The position numbers and the translations under genes were made by a program. Below are positions 17,137 through 25,202 of a DNA stretch of 64,000 nt, in pieces (positions within the stretch are counted from its first letter, which is position 1; each line of letters starts with the position of its first letter). The notes below the pieces were generated by a model that was not told the DNA's origin, did no database searches, and worked only from the letters and a program-made list of their open reading frames with translations. The DNA comes from Streptomyces lienomycini. Its GTDB lineage: Bacteria > Actinomycetota > Actinomycetes > Streptomycetales > Streptomycetaceae. Location of the stretch: contig NZ_CP116257.1 of assembly GCF_027947595.1 (NCBI RefSeq), positions 2,666,001 to 2,730,000 on the forward strand, in the 5' to 3' direction.

Positions 17137-17877
17137 ATGAGCGTGACGAGTCGGTACCGGGGAGCCTGGGAGGGCTTCTGGAGCGAGGCACCCGAGGACC
17201 GGGGGGCGGTGTTCTGGGACGCCGAACCGGTGCTGACCGCGGGCCGCCACCTCGCCGACTTCGAGCCGCACCTGACCCACCCCGCGCTGCCACTGATCGA
17301 CCTCGGCTGCGGCAACGGCACCCAGACCCGCTACCTCGCCGAACGCTTCCCGCACGTGGTGGGCGCCGACCTGTCCGGCGCCGCACTCGACCACGCCCGC
17401 CGCGCCGATCCGGGCGGGTCGGCCGCGTACCGGCGACTGGACGCCGCCGACCGGGCCGAGGCGGAGGCACTGCACGCGGAGCTGGGCGACGCCAACGTCT
17501 ACGTACGGGGCGTCCTGCACCAGTGCGAGCCCGACGACCGGCAGCCACTGGCCGACGCGCTCGCCGTGCTCCTCGGCGCCCACGGTCGCGCCTTCCTGGT
17601 GGAGCCCTCCCCGACGGCCAAGGCCGTGCTGACGGACCTGGCCCGGGGCCCCGCCGGCCCGCCCGCCAAACTCGCCCCCGTCCTCCGCCACGGCCTCACT
17701 CCGGCGGCGGTCCCCGACGAGGCGATACCGGAGCACCTGCGCGCCGCCGGTCTCACCGTCCTGGCGAGCGGGGAACTCCCGCTGATCACCACGGAGTACA
17801 CGGCGGACGGCACCCGGATAGAGCTGCCGTCCACGTGGGTGGTGGCGGGGGCGGGGTCGACGCGGCCGAGCGGCTGA
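17137..17877 (+). CDS. Class I SAM-dependent methyltransferase
   Basis: A 246-residue protein from ATG (MSVTSRYRGAWEGFWSEA) with GGGGAGG 8 nt upstream. SAM-binding motif I is LIDLGCGNGTQT (residues ~53-64), followed by the acidic motif II VVGADLS and a later loop VYVRGVLHQCEPDDRQ. The Rossmann-like core is complete, but the acceptor cannot be assigned. The gene starts 165 nt after the SpoIIE-type gene and is convergent with the PIG-L gene, with only 13 nt between stop codons. Confidence 0.87.
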   Translation: MSVTSRYRGAWEGFWSEAPEDRGAVFWDAEPVLTAGRHLADFEPHLTHPALPLIDLGCGNGTQTRYLAERFPHVVGADLSGAALDHARRADPGGSAAYRRLDAADRAEAEALHAELGDANVYVRGVLHQCEPDDRQPLADALAVLLGAHGRAFLVEPSPTAKAVLTDLARGPAGPPAKLAPVLRHGLTPAAVPDEAIPEHLRAAGLTVLASGELPLITTEYTADGTRIELPSTWVVAGAGSTRPSG

Positions 17878-17890
17878 GCCCCGGGCCGGA

Positions 17891-18724
17891 TCAGCGCAGG
17901 CCGGCGAACAGGTCGTTCTCCGGTACGGCCGCGCCGGTGGTGTCCCGGACACGGAGGAACGTCTCCACGCCCATCAACTCGCCGAACCTCTCCTTGCCCA
18001 TCTTGAGGAAGAAGATGTTCTCGCCCTGACTGGCGTGTGCGGCCAGCGAGTCGAACTTCTGGCCGCTGAACGCGGTGGCGTCCACCCAGGTGGTGATCTC
18101 GTCGTCCGGGAGACCGATCTCGGCCAGCGCGGCGGCCTCGGCGGGATCCGGCTCCGGCATGTCCTCCTGGAACTCGCTCATGATCTCCCCGAAGCGCCGC
18201 ATCGCCGAGTGGGGCATGGTCGTCCAGTACACCTTCGGCGTCAGCCCGGTGGTCTCCAGCGCCGCCATCGTGACGCGGTGGGCCTGGATGTGGTCGGGGT
18301 GACCGTAGAAGCCGTTCTCGTCATAGGTGACGACCACATCGGGGCGGTAGTGCAGCATGAGCTCCGCGAGCCGGGCGGCGCCCTCCGCCACGGGGGTCCG
18401 CCAGAAGGACCCGGGGGCGTCGTTGCTCGGCCAGCCCATCATCCCGGAGTCGGCGTAGTCCAGGGTCTCCAGATCGCTGATCTTGAGGGCGGCACAGCTC
18501 GCGTCGAGTTCCCGACGGCGCATCGAGGCGACGGCCGCCGGATCGTGCCCCGGGTCGCCCGGCTTGACACCCCCCGGTCCGTCACCGCAACCGCCGTCGG
18601 TACACGTCACGAGAACCGTGCGGATTCCCTCCGCCGCGTACCGCGCGAGGATTCCACCGGTGCTGGTGGCCTCGTCGTCGGGGTGGGCGTGCACGGCCAT
18701 GAGTGTCAAGGGCCGGTCAGTCAT
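17891..18724 (-). CDS. PIG-L (LmbE) family zinc deacetylase / amidase
   Basis: A 277-residue protein from ATG (MTDRPLTLMAVHAHPDDEAT) with AGGAGG 8 nt upstream. The Zn motif AHPDDEA is at residues 12-18 and the downstream metal histidine is in GHPDHIQAH. The family covers mycothiol biosynthesis deacetylase MshB, mycothiol S-conjugate amidase Mca and other N-acetylglucosamine deacetylases. Length and the DENGFYGHPDHIQAH segment are closest, from memory, to Mca, but the Streptomyces mca and mshB genes lie elsewhere, so I leave it as a paralogue without a named substrate. It is divergent from the M55 peptidase gene. Confidence 0.85.
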   Translation of the reverse strand: MTDRPLTLMAVHAHPDDEATSTGGILARYAAEGIRTVLVTCTDGGCGDGPGGVKPGDPGHDPAAVASMRRRELDASCAALKISDLETLDYADSGMMGWPSNDAPGSFWRTPVAEGAARLAELMLHYRPDVVVTYDENGFYGHPDHIQAHRVTMAALETTGLTPKVYWTTMPHSAMRRFGEIMSEFQEDMPEPDPAEAAALAEIGLPDDEITTWVDATAFSGQKFDSLAAHASQGENIFFLKMGKERFGELMGVETFLRVRDTTGAAVPENDLFAGLR

Positions 18725-18880
18725 GAAGCAGTCCTCCTGCGGACGTGATGATCGTTTCGGGTGCGCGGCGCCCCCGGGTCTCTCCGCCGGGTCCAACGGC
18801 GCGGATCGGCCCGGCTGTTCCCGGCCCCGCCGGCCACCCGCCGGACGGGCGGCCCGGAGCCCGGTCAGTGGTGTGGACCT

Positions 18881-18928
18881 TTGACTGTCGTGTGGCCCCT
18901 GGCCAGCATATTCGGCGGCATGTAGCGT
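18881..18928 (+). promoter_or_regulatory. Putative promoter(s) of the M55 peptidase operon
   Basis: TTGACT (18881-18886) is followed 17 nt later by CAGCAT (18904-18909), a fair -35/-10 pair. Separately TAGCGT (18923-18928) lies 7 nt before the ATG, the layout of a leaderless promoter. The start codon lacks a good ribosome binding site, which favours the leaderless reading. Confidence 0.4.
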
Positions 18929-18935
18929 CATCCGC

Positions 18936-19769
18936 ATGAAGATCCTCATCAGTGCCGACATGGAGGGCGCCACCGGTGTCACCTGGCCGGCCGACGTCCT
19001 GCCCGGGACACCGCAGTGGGAGCGGTGCCGTTCGATGTTCACCTCGGACGTGAACGCGGCCGTGCTGGGGTTCCTCGACGGCGGCGCCGACGAGGTACTG
19101 GTCAACGAGGCGCACTGGAGCATGCGCAACCTGCTCCTGGAGCGGCTCGACGAGCGGACGCAGATGCTCACCGGGCGGCACAAGCCGCTCTCCATGGTGG
19201 AGGGCGTCCAGCACGGTGACGTGGACGGCATCGCGTTCATCGGCTACCACGCGGGCGCCGGCATGGAGGGCGTCCTCGCCCACACCTACCTCGCCAACCA
19301 GCTGACCGGCGTCTGGCTGAACGACGTACGGGCCAGCGAGGGACTGCTCAACGCCCACGTGGTCGCCGAGTACGGGGTGCCGGTGGTGCTGGTCACCGGG
19401 GACGACGTGGCCTGCGAGGACGCGCTCGGGTACGCGCCCGAGGCGCGGAAGGTCGCGGTCAAGGACCACGTGTCGCGGTACGCGGCCGTCTGCCGTACGC
19501 CCGCCAGGACCGCTGCCGACATCCGGGCCGCCGCCAAGGAGGCCACCGCGCTCGCGGTGCGCCACGAGCCGGTGAGCGGTGGGCCGTTCACCGTCGCCAT
19601 GGAGTTCGACGCCGAGCACCTGGCGGCGGCCGCGACCGTCGTGCCCGGCGTGGCGCAGGTCGGGGAGCGGAAGGTGGCCTACACCCACGACACGATGTAC
19701 GAGGCCGTCCGCACGTTCAAGGCGGTCACCACGATCGTCTCGGCGGCGGTGGAGGAGCAGTATGGCTGA
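18936..19769 (+). CDS. M55 family D-aminopeptidase (DppA-like)
   Basis: A 277-residue protein from ATG (MKILISADMEGATGVTWPAD). The N-terminal DMEGATGV supplies the Asp/Glu metal ligands of M55 enzymes, and further family segments are LVNEAHWSMRNLL and FIGYHAGAGMEGVLAHTY. DppA-type enzymes are decameric zinc D-aminopeptidases that act on D-Ala-D-Ala and related peptides, so release of D-amino acids from cell-wall peptides is a reasonable role. It is first in a run of four peptidase genes; the next gene overlaps by 8 nt. The probable mRNA is leaderless (TAGCGT 7 nt before the ATG). Confidence 0.9.
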   Translation: MKILISADMEGATGVTWPADVLPGTPQWERCRSMFTSDVNAAVLGFLDGGADEVLVNEAHWSMRNLLLERLDERTQMLTGRHKPLSMVEGVQHGDVDGIAFIGYHAGAGMEGVLAHTYLANQLTGVWLNDVRASEGLLNAHVVAEYGVPVVLVTGDDVACEDALGYAPEARKVAVKDHVSRYAAVCRTPARTAADIRAAAKEATALAVRHEPVSGGPFTVAMEFDAEHLAAAATVVPGVAQVGERKVAYTHDTMYEAVRTFKAVTTIVSAAVEEQYG

Positions 19770-21093
19770 GCACACGGACGCGGCCGCGGAGACGGGCGCG
19801 CGGGCGCTGGACGAGGTGGTCCGGTTCACCTCCGAGCTGATCCGGATCGACACCACCAACCGCGGCGGCGGCGACTGCCGGGAACGCCCGGCCGCCGAGT
19901 ACGCCGCCGCGCGGCTCGCCGAGGCCGGGATCGAGCCCACACTCCTCGAACGGACCGAGGGCCGCACCAACGTCGTGGCCCGCATCGAGGGCACCGACCC
20001 GTCCGCCGACGCGCTGCTCGTCCACGGCCACCTGGACGTCGTACCCGCCGAGGCCGACGACTGGAGCGTGCACCCGTTCTCCGGGGAGATCCGCGACGGC
20101 GTCGTCTGGGGGCGCGGCGCGGTCGACATGAAGAACATGGACGCGATGATCCTCGCCGTCGCGCGCGACTGGGCCCGACGGGGAGTACGACCCCGGCGCG
20201 ACGTGGTGATCGCGTTCACCGCGGACGAGGAGGCCAGCGCCGAGGACGGCTCCGGCTTCCTCGCCGACCGGCACGCCGCCCTGTTCGAGGGCTGCACCGA
20301 GGGCGTCAGCGAGTCCGGGGCGTTCACCTTCCACGACGGGAGCGGACGGCAGTTCTACCCCATCGCCGCCGGCGAGCGCGGCACGGGCTGGCTGAAGCTC
20401 ACCGCGCGCGGGCGTGCCGGGCACGGTTCGAAGGTGAACCGGGAGAACGCGATCACCCGCCTCGCCGCCGCCGTCACCCGCATCGGCGCCCACGAGTGGC
20501 CGCTGCGCCTGACCCCGACCGTGCGCGCCTCCCTGACCGAGATCGCCGCCGTCTACGGGATCGAGGCCGACCTGGACGACGCCGACACGCTGCTGGACAA
20601 GCTCGGCCCCGCCGCCAAGCTGGTCGAGGCCACCGTCCGCAACAGCGCCAACCCGACCATGCTGGACGCCGGGTACAAGGTCAACGTCATCCCCGGGGAG
20701 GCCGTCGCCCACGTCGACGGGCGGTTCCTGCCCGGCGGCGAGGACGAGTTCCGCGACACCCTCGACCGGCTCACCGGCCCGGACGTCGACTGGGAGTACG
20801 CCCACCGGGAGGTGGCCCTCCAGGCGCCGGTGGACTCGCCGACGTACGCCCGGATGCGCGCGGCGGTCGAGGAGTTCGCCCCCGAGGGGCACGTCGTGCC
20901 GTACTGCATGTCCGGCGGCACCGACGCCAAGCAGTTCTCCCGGCTGGGCATCACCGGCTACGGCTTCGCGCCGCTGAAGCTGCCCGAGGGCTTCGACTAC
21001 CAGGCCCTCTTCCACGGCGTGGACGAACGCGTTCCCGTCGAGGCGCTGCACTTCGGAGTCCGCGTCCTGGACCGATTCCTGCGCACGGCCTGA
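19762..21093 (+). CDS. M20 family metallopeptidase
   Basis: A 443-residue protein from ATG overlapping the M55 stop by 8 nt, with GGAGGAG just upstream. Metal-site motifs in order: LLVHGHLDVVPAEADDW, GRGAVDMKNMDAM, the Glu pair in FTADEEASAEDGSG, GVSESGAF, and a C-terminal LFHGVDERVP with the last His. M20 enzymes are cytosolic di-zinc exopeptidases or deacylases (ArgE/DapE/carboxypeptidase G2 type). The bacterial-type lid dimerisation domain is present (GRAGHGSKVN). The substrate is uncertain; the operon partner M55 suggests small peptides. Confidence 0.9.
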   Translation: MAEHTDAAAETGARALDEVVRFTSELIRIDTTNRGGGDCRERPAAEYAAARLAEAGIEPTLLERTEGRTNVVARIEGTDPSADALLVHGHLDVVPAEADDWSVHPFSGEIRDGVVWGRGAVDMKNMDAMILAVARDWARRGVRPRRDVVIAFTADEEASAEDGSGFLADRHAALFEGCTEGVSESGAFTFHDGSGRQFYPIAAGERGTGWLKLTARGRAGHGSKVNRENAITRLAAAVTRIGAHEWPLRLTPTVRASLTEIAAVYGIEADLDDADTLLDKLGPAAKLVEATVRNSANPTMLDAGYKVNVIPGEAVAHVDGRFLPGGEDEFRDTLDRLTGPDVDWEYAHREVALQAPVDSPTYARMRAAVEEFAPEGHVVPYCMSGGTDAKQFSRLGITGYGFAPLKLPEGFDYQALFHGVDERVPVEALHFGVRVLDRFLRTA

Positions 21094-21130
21094 AGCCGAG
21101 ACACCGCCCGAACAAGGAGCTGGAGGAGAA

Positions 21131-23140
21131 GTGGGAGTGGAGGAGTCAGTGCGGACTCTTTCGTACGGATCGTGGCCCTCGCCCGTCGACGCGGCCCTCG
21201 CCGCCGCGCACGACGGACGGCCCGACGATGTCGGCTTCGTCGGCGACGAGGTGTGGTGGACCGCGCCCCGGCCCACCGAGGGCGGACGGCGCACACTCGT
21301 GCGGCGGCACGCCGACGGCACCGAGGAACCGGTGCTGCCCGTGCCGTGGAACGTGCGCAGCCGCGTCATCGAGTACGGCGGCCGCCCCTGGGGCGCGGCC
21401 ACCACCGACAGCGGCCCGCTCGTGGTCTTCGTGGACTTCGCCGACCAGCGCCTCTACGCCTTCACCCCGGGCGGCGGCGAACCGCGTCCGCTGACCCCGC
21501 TGTCCACGGTGGGCGGCGGCCTGCGCTGGATCGAACCGGACCCGCGGCCCGAACGCGGCGAGGTGTGGTGCGTCCTGGAGGAGTTCACCGGCGAGGGCCC
21601 CACCGACGTGCGCCGGGTGCCGGTGGCGGTGCCGCTGGACGGCTCCGCGGCCGACGACCGGGGCGCCGTCCGCGAACTCACCGGTGAGCGGCACCGGTTC
21701 GTCACCGGCCCCCGCCTCTCGCCCGACGGGCGCCGCGCCGCCTGGCTCGCCTGGGACCACCCGCGCATGCCCTGGGACGGCACCGAGCTGCTCGTCGCCG
21801 AGGTCGGACCCGAAGGCACGTTCCGGGAGGCCCGGACCGTCGCCGGCGGGCCCGAGGAGTCGATCGCCCAGGTCGACTGGGCCCCCGACGGCACCCTGCT
21901 GTACGCCTCCGACCGCACCGGCTGGTGGAACCTCTACCGTGACGGGCAGCCCCTGTGCGCCCGCGAGGAGGAGTTCGGCGGGCCGCTGTGGAAACTGGGG
22001 CAGCGCTGGTTCGCACCCCTGGACAGCGGCCTGATCGCCGTCCTGCACGGCCGGGGCGCCGCCGTCCTCGGCCTACTCGACCCTCAGACCGGTGAGGTCG
22101 TCGACGCGGCCGGACCCTGGACCGAGTTCGCGCCCGCCCTCGCCGCCCACGGGGAGCGGGTCGTCGGCGTCGGCGCCGGCCCGCACCGCGGCTACGAGGT
22201 CGTCGAGCTGGCCACCCTCCCCGACGCTCGAACCGACTCGCGCGGGGAAACCCCCATCGGCCGCGCCCGCGTCATCGGCGCCCCGCACGAGGACGCCACG
22301 GACCCGGCGTACTACCCGAAGCCGGAGATCCGCACCTTCACCGGCCCGGGCGGACGCGACATCCACGCCCACCTCTACCCGCCGCACCACCCCGGCTGCC
22401 GCGCCCCCGAGGGCGAACTGCCGCCGTACGTCATCTGGGCGCACGGCGGGCCCACCAGCCGTTCCCCGCTCGTCCTCGACCTGGAGATCGCCTACTTCAC
22501 CTCGCGCGGCATCGGCGTCGCCGAGGTCAACTACGGCGGCTCCAGCGGCTACGGCCGGGAGTACCGCAACCGGCTGCGCGAGCAGTGGGGCGTCGTCGAC
22601 GTCGAGGACTGCGCGGCCGTCGCCCTCGCCCTCGCCGACGAGGGCACCGCCGACCGGGACCGGCTCGCGGTGCGCGGCGGCAGCGCGGGCGGCTGGACCT
22701 CCGCGGCGTCGCTGGCCGCCACCGACGTCTACGCCTGCGGCACGATCAGCTACCCCATCCTCGACCTGACCGGCTGGGGCACGGGGGAGACCCACGACTT
22801 CGAGTCGCGGTACCTGGAGAGCCTGATCGGCCCGTACGCCGAGGTCCCGGACCGCTACACCGAGCGGTCGCCCGCCGAGCACGCCGACCGCGTCACCGCC
22901 CCGTTCCTGCTGCTCCAGGGGCTGGACGACGTGATCTGCCCGCCCGTGCAGTGCGAGCGGTTCCTGGAGCGGATGGCGGGCCGCGGGGTGCCGCACGCCT
23001 ACCTCACCTTCGAGGGCGAGGGGCACGGATTCCGCCGGGCGGAGACCATGGTGCGCGCCCTGGAGGCCGAACTCTCCCTCTACGCGCAGGTCTTCGGACT
23101 CACCCCGCCCGGCGTCCCCGCCCTGGAGCTGACCCGATGA
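21131..23140 (+). CDS. S9 family prolyl oligopeptidase-type peptidase
   Basis: A 669-residue protein. The N-terminal half is a WD-like beta-propeller (TolB-like repeats such as LSPDGRRAAWLAWDHPRMPW and VDWAPDGTLLYASDRTGWWN). The C-terminal alpha/beta-hydrolase domain has Ser518 in GGSAGG, Asp in LLLQGLDDVICPP and His in GEGHGFRR. The propeller gate restricts substrates to short peptides. No signal peptide, so probably cytoplasmic. Start GTG at 21131 has AAGGAGCTGGAGGAG upstream; an internal GTG at 21149 is also possible. Its stop overlaps the next start (ATGA). Confidence 0.9.
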   Translation: MGVEESVRTLSYGSWPSPVDAALAAAHDGRPDDVGFVGDEVWWTAPRPTEGGRRTLVRRHADGTEEPVLPVPWNVRSRVIEYGGRPWGAATTDSGPLVVFVDFADQRLYAFTPGGGEPRPLTPLSTVGGGLRWIEPDPRPERGEVWCVLEEFTGEGPTDVRRVPVAVPLDGSAADDRGAVRELTGERHRFVTGPRLSPDGRRAAWLAWDHPRMPWDGTELLVAEVGPEGTFREARTVAGGPEESIAQVDWAPDGTLLYASDRTGWWNLYRDGQPLCAREEEFGGPLWKLGQRWFAPLDSGLIAVLHGRGAAVLGLLDPQTGEVVDAAGPWTEFAPALAAHGERVVGVGAGPHRGYEVVELATLPDARTDSRGETPIGRARVIGAPHEDATDPAYYPKPEIRTFTGPGGRDIHAHLYPPHHPGCRAPEGELPPYVIWAHGGPTSRSPLVLDLEIAYFTSRGIGVAEVNYGGSSGYGREYRNRLREQWGVVDVEDCAAVALALADEGTADRDRLAVRGGSAGGWTSAASLAATDVYACGTISYPILDLTGWGTGETHDFESRYLESLIGPYAEVPDRYTERSPAEHADRVTAPFLLLQGLDDVICPPVQCERFLERMAGRGVPHAYLTFEGEGHGFRRAETMVRALEAELSLYAQVFGLTPPGVPALELTR

Positions 23141-24069
23141 GCCGGGCGGGCGAGCCGGTCCGGCCGGCCCGGCTCGCCCCGGGCGCCCGGGTGGCCGTCG
23201 TCGCGCCCAGCGGACCCGTGCCCGAGGAGCGGCTCCAGGCGGGCCTGGACGTGCTGCGCGGCTGGGACCTCGACCCGGTCGTGGCACCGCACGTCCTGGA
23301 CCGGCACGGCACCTTCGACTACCTCGCGGGCACCGACACCGACCGGGCCGCCGACCTCCAGGCCGCCTGGTGCGACCCGTCCGTGGACGCGGTGCTGTGC
23401 GCCCGCGGCGGGTACGGCGTCCAGCGCATGGCCGACCTGCTCGACTGGGAGGCGATGCGCGCGGCCGGTCCGAAGGTCTTCGTCGGCTTCAGCGACATCA
23501 CCGCGCTGCACGAGGCGTTCGCCACCCGCCTCGGCCTGGTCACCCTGCACGGGCCGATGGCGGCCGGGATCGACTTCGTCAAGAACGCGCGGGCGCAGGA
23601 TCACCTGAAGGCCACCCTGTTCGCCCCGGAGACGGTCCGCGTGATCGCCTCCGGCGGCACGCCGCTGGTGCCCGGCCGGGCCCGGGGCGTCACCCTCGGC
23701 GGCTGCCTCGCCCTGCTCGCCGCCGAACTGGGCGCCCCGCACGCCCGGCCCTCCGCGCGCGGCGGACTGCTGTGCCTGGAGGACGTGGGGGAGGAGACGT
23801 ACCGCGTCGACCGCTACCTCACCCAGTTGCTGCGCGCCGGCTGGCTCGACGGGGTCGGCGGTGTGCTGCTCGGCTCCTGGCAGGGCTGCGGGCCCTACGA
23901 GCGGTTGCGGCCCCTGCTGGCCGACCGGCTCGGCGGCCTCGGCGTGCCGGTCGCCGAGGAGTTCGGGTTCGGGCACTGCGAGGGGGCGCTGACCGTGCCG
24001 TTCGGCGTGCCCGCGGAACTCGACGCGGACGCGGGCACCTTGACCCTGGACCGGCCCGCGCTGCGCTGA
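23137..24069 (+). CDS. S66 family LD-carboxypeptidase
   Basis: A 310-residue protein from ATG, coupled to the S9 gene by a 4-nt overlap. N-terminal VAVVAPSGPVPEERL, the nucleophile-loop region AVLCARGGYGVQRM, FVGFSDITALH, and C-terminal LEDVGEETYRVDRYL and FGFGHCEG (His) are the S66 pattern with a Ser-Glu-His triad. Family roles are peptidoglycan recycling (LdcA, murein tetrapeptide to tripeptide) or cleavage of peptide antibiotics (MccF). With a D-aminopeptidase in the same unit, a cell-wall peptide role is more likely. No signal peptide is seen. Confidence 0.9.
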   Translation: MSRAGEPVRPARLAPGARVAVVAPSGPVPEERLQAGLDVLRGWDLDPVVAPHVLDRHGTFDYLAGTDTDRAADLQAAWCDPSVDAVLCARGGYGVQRMADLLDWEAMRAAGPKVFVGFSDITALHEAFATRLGLVTLHGPMAAGIDFVKNARAQDHLKATLFAPETVRVIASGGTPLVPGRARGVTLGGCLALLAAELGAPHARPSARGGLLCLEDVGEETYRVDRYLTQLLRAGWLDGVGGVLLGSWQGCGPYERLRPLLADRLGGLGVPVAEEFGFGHCEGALTVPFGVPAELDADAGTLTLDRPALR

Positions 24070-24088
24070 CCCGACGTAGGCTGGCCCC

Positions 24089-24667
24089 ATGCCGCACACC
24101 CCGCCCCGCCACCTCGCCGAGGGCCCGCGCGTGGGCATCCGGCACTTCACCCACGAGGACGCCGCCGAGTTCACCGCCCGGGCCCGGCAGAGCAAGGACC
24201 TGCACCACCCCTGGCTCTTCCCGCCGGACAGCGCCCAGGCGTACGAGGCCTACGCCGCCCGGCTGATCGAGGACCGCACCAAGGCCGGGTTCCTGGTGTG
24301 CGAGAAGGACGCGGACGGGACGGCCGGGGGCGCTTTCGGCGGCGCCATCGCCGGGTTCGTGAACATCAACAACATCGTCGAGGGCGGCTTCCTCAGCGGC
24401 GCCCTCGGCTACGGCGCCTTCGCGCACGCGGCGGGGCGCGGGCTGATGCGCGAGGGACTCGGCCTCGTGGTGCGGTACGCGTTCGGGCCGATGCGCCTGC
24501 ACCGGCTGGAGATCAACGTCCAGCCGGGCAACGCCGCCTCGATCGCGCTGGCCCGCGCCTGCGGCTTCCGCCTGGAGGGCTTCTCACCGCGGATGCTCCA
24601 CATCGACGGCGCCTGGCGCGACCACCAGCGCTGGGCGATCACCGCCGAGTCCGTGACCTCCGGTTGA
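24089..24667 (+). CDS. GNAT family N-acetyltransferase (RimJ/RimL-like)
   Basis: A 192-residue protein from ATG (MPHTPPRHLAEGPRVGIRHF). It has RimJ/L features: IAGFVNINNIVEGGFLSGALGYGAF, the acetyl-CoA binding segment AHAAGRGLMREGLGLVVRYAFGPMRLHRLE, and PGNAASIALARACGFRLEGFSPRML at the end. It probably acetylates a protein N-terminus or small amine. TAGGCT ends 6 nt before the ATG, suggesting its own leaderless promoter although it follows the LD-carboxypeptidase gene by only 19 nt. Its 3' end overlaps the convergent DUF6204 gene by 29 nt. Confidence 0.87.
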   Translation: MPHTPPRHLAEGPRVGIRHFTHEDAAEFTARARQSKDLHHPWLFPPDSAQAYEAYAARLIEDRTKAGFLVCEKDADGTAGGAFGGAIAGFVNINNIVEGGFLSGALGYGAFAHAAGRGLMREGLGLVVRYAFGPMRLHRLEINVQPGNAASIALARACGFRLEGFSPRMLHIDGAWRDHQRWAITAESVTSG

Positions 24668-25031
24668 TCTTCATCGTGTCCAGGTCCGTCACCGTCGACC
24701 TGAGATCGCGGAACCCGTAACCGAGCGCGCGCAGCGCCCTCTCCGCCCGGTCCTCCGCGATCGCGCCGGCCATCTCCTCGCCGTCCGCCGCGTCCGACAC
24801 CACCACGTACCGCATCGAGAAGTGCTTCAGGGGCGACGGCTCGTACGACAGCGAACCGTCCTCGGTGAACCGCATGCTCGCCATCCCGTGCTCGCCCGCC
24901 TCACCGAGCAGCCGGGCACGCGCCCCCTCGGTCAACCCCTCCCAGGTGCCCCGGACGATCACCCGGTAGGTGTGCTGCCCACTCGCATGCTGCTCACCCA
25001 CGTGCCGCTCGCTCACATGCTGCTCACCCAC
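24639..25031 (-). CDS. DUF6204-like protein with N-terminal 10-residue repeats
   Basis: A 130-residue protein if begun at the GTG at 25031, which has GGAGGGGA upstream. GTGs at 25016 and 25001 are later alternatives. The core, from HTYRVIVRGTWEGLTEG to LRALGYGFRDLRSTVTDLDTMK, resembles a small actinobacterial family I know as DUF6204, of unknown function. The N-terminus is encoded by a 30-bp tandem duplication giving a repeated His-rich decapeptide (GEQHVSERHV-like), so it may vary in length between strains. It is tail-to-tail with the GNAT gene, overlapping it by 29 nt. Confidence 0.65.
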   Translation of the reverse strand: MGEQHVSERHVGEQHASGQHTYRVIVRGTWEGLTEGARARLLGEAGEHGMASMRFTEDGSLSYEPSPLKHFSMRYVVVSDAADGEEMAGAIAEDRAERALRALGYGFRDLRSTVTDLDTMKINRRSRTRR

Positions 25032-25040
25032 GTGCCGCTC
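24981..25040. repeat. 30-bp tandem direct repeat (two copies)
   Basis: Copies 24981-25010 and 25011-25040 differ at 2 of 30 positions. Each unit itself looks like two diverged 15-mers around CACRTG. The array lies at the 5' end of the DUF6204-like gene, in frame (10 codons per unit). Confidence 0.85.
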
Positions 25041-25151
25041 CCCTCCGTCGTCCCGGCCCTCGCCTTCGTGCGCGCGCCGACCGGCCGACCCTACGTCCCC
25101 ACCGGCACCGCGCCCCAGGGAATTAAACGTGAGCCACGTCGCCCCGGTCCG

Positions 25152-25166
25152 AGGGGCGGAGCCCCT
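25152..25166. repeat. Short GGGGC-GGA-GCCCC hairpin element
   Basis: AGGGGC-GGA-GCCCCT in the leader of the DUF5107-type gene. Elements of this form are common in Streptomyces intergenic regions. It could be a remnant transcription signal. Confidence 0.45.
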
Positions 25167-25202
25167 GTTCACCACGCCGGGGAGCGGCTTCCATGGGGAA
25201 CC

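Noticed and set aside
13999..17952. A 1317-codon minus-strand frame opposite the MFS, SpoIIE-type and methyltransferase genes
   Set aside because: Same antisense effect; the opposite strand carries clear multi-domain proteins with motifs.
24822..25202. Upstream in-frame extension of the DUF5107-type gene
   Set aside because: It covers the DUF6204-like gene on the other strand and repeat DNA and has no ribosome binding site; GTG at 25203 starts the conserved-looking protein.
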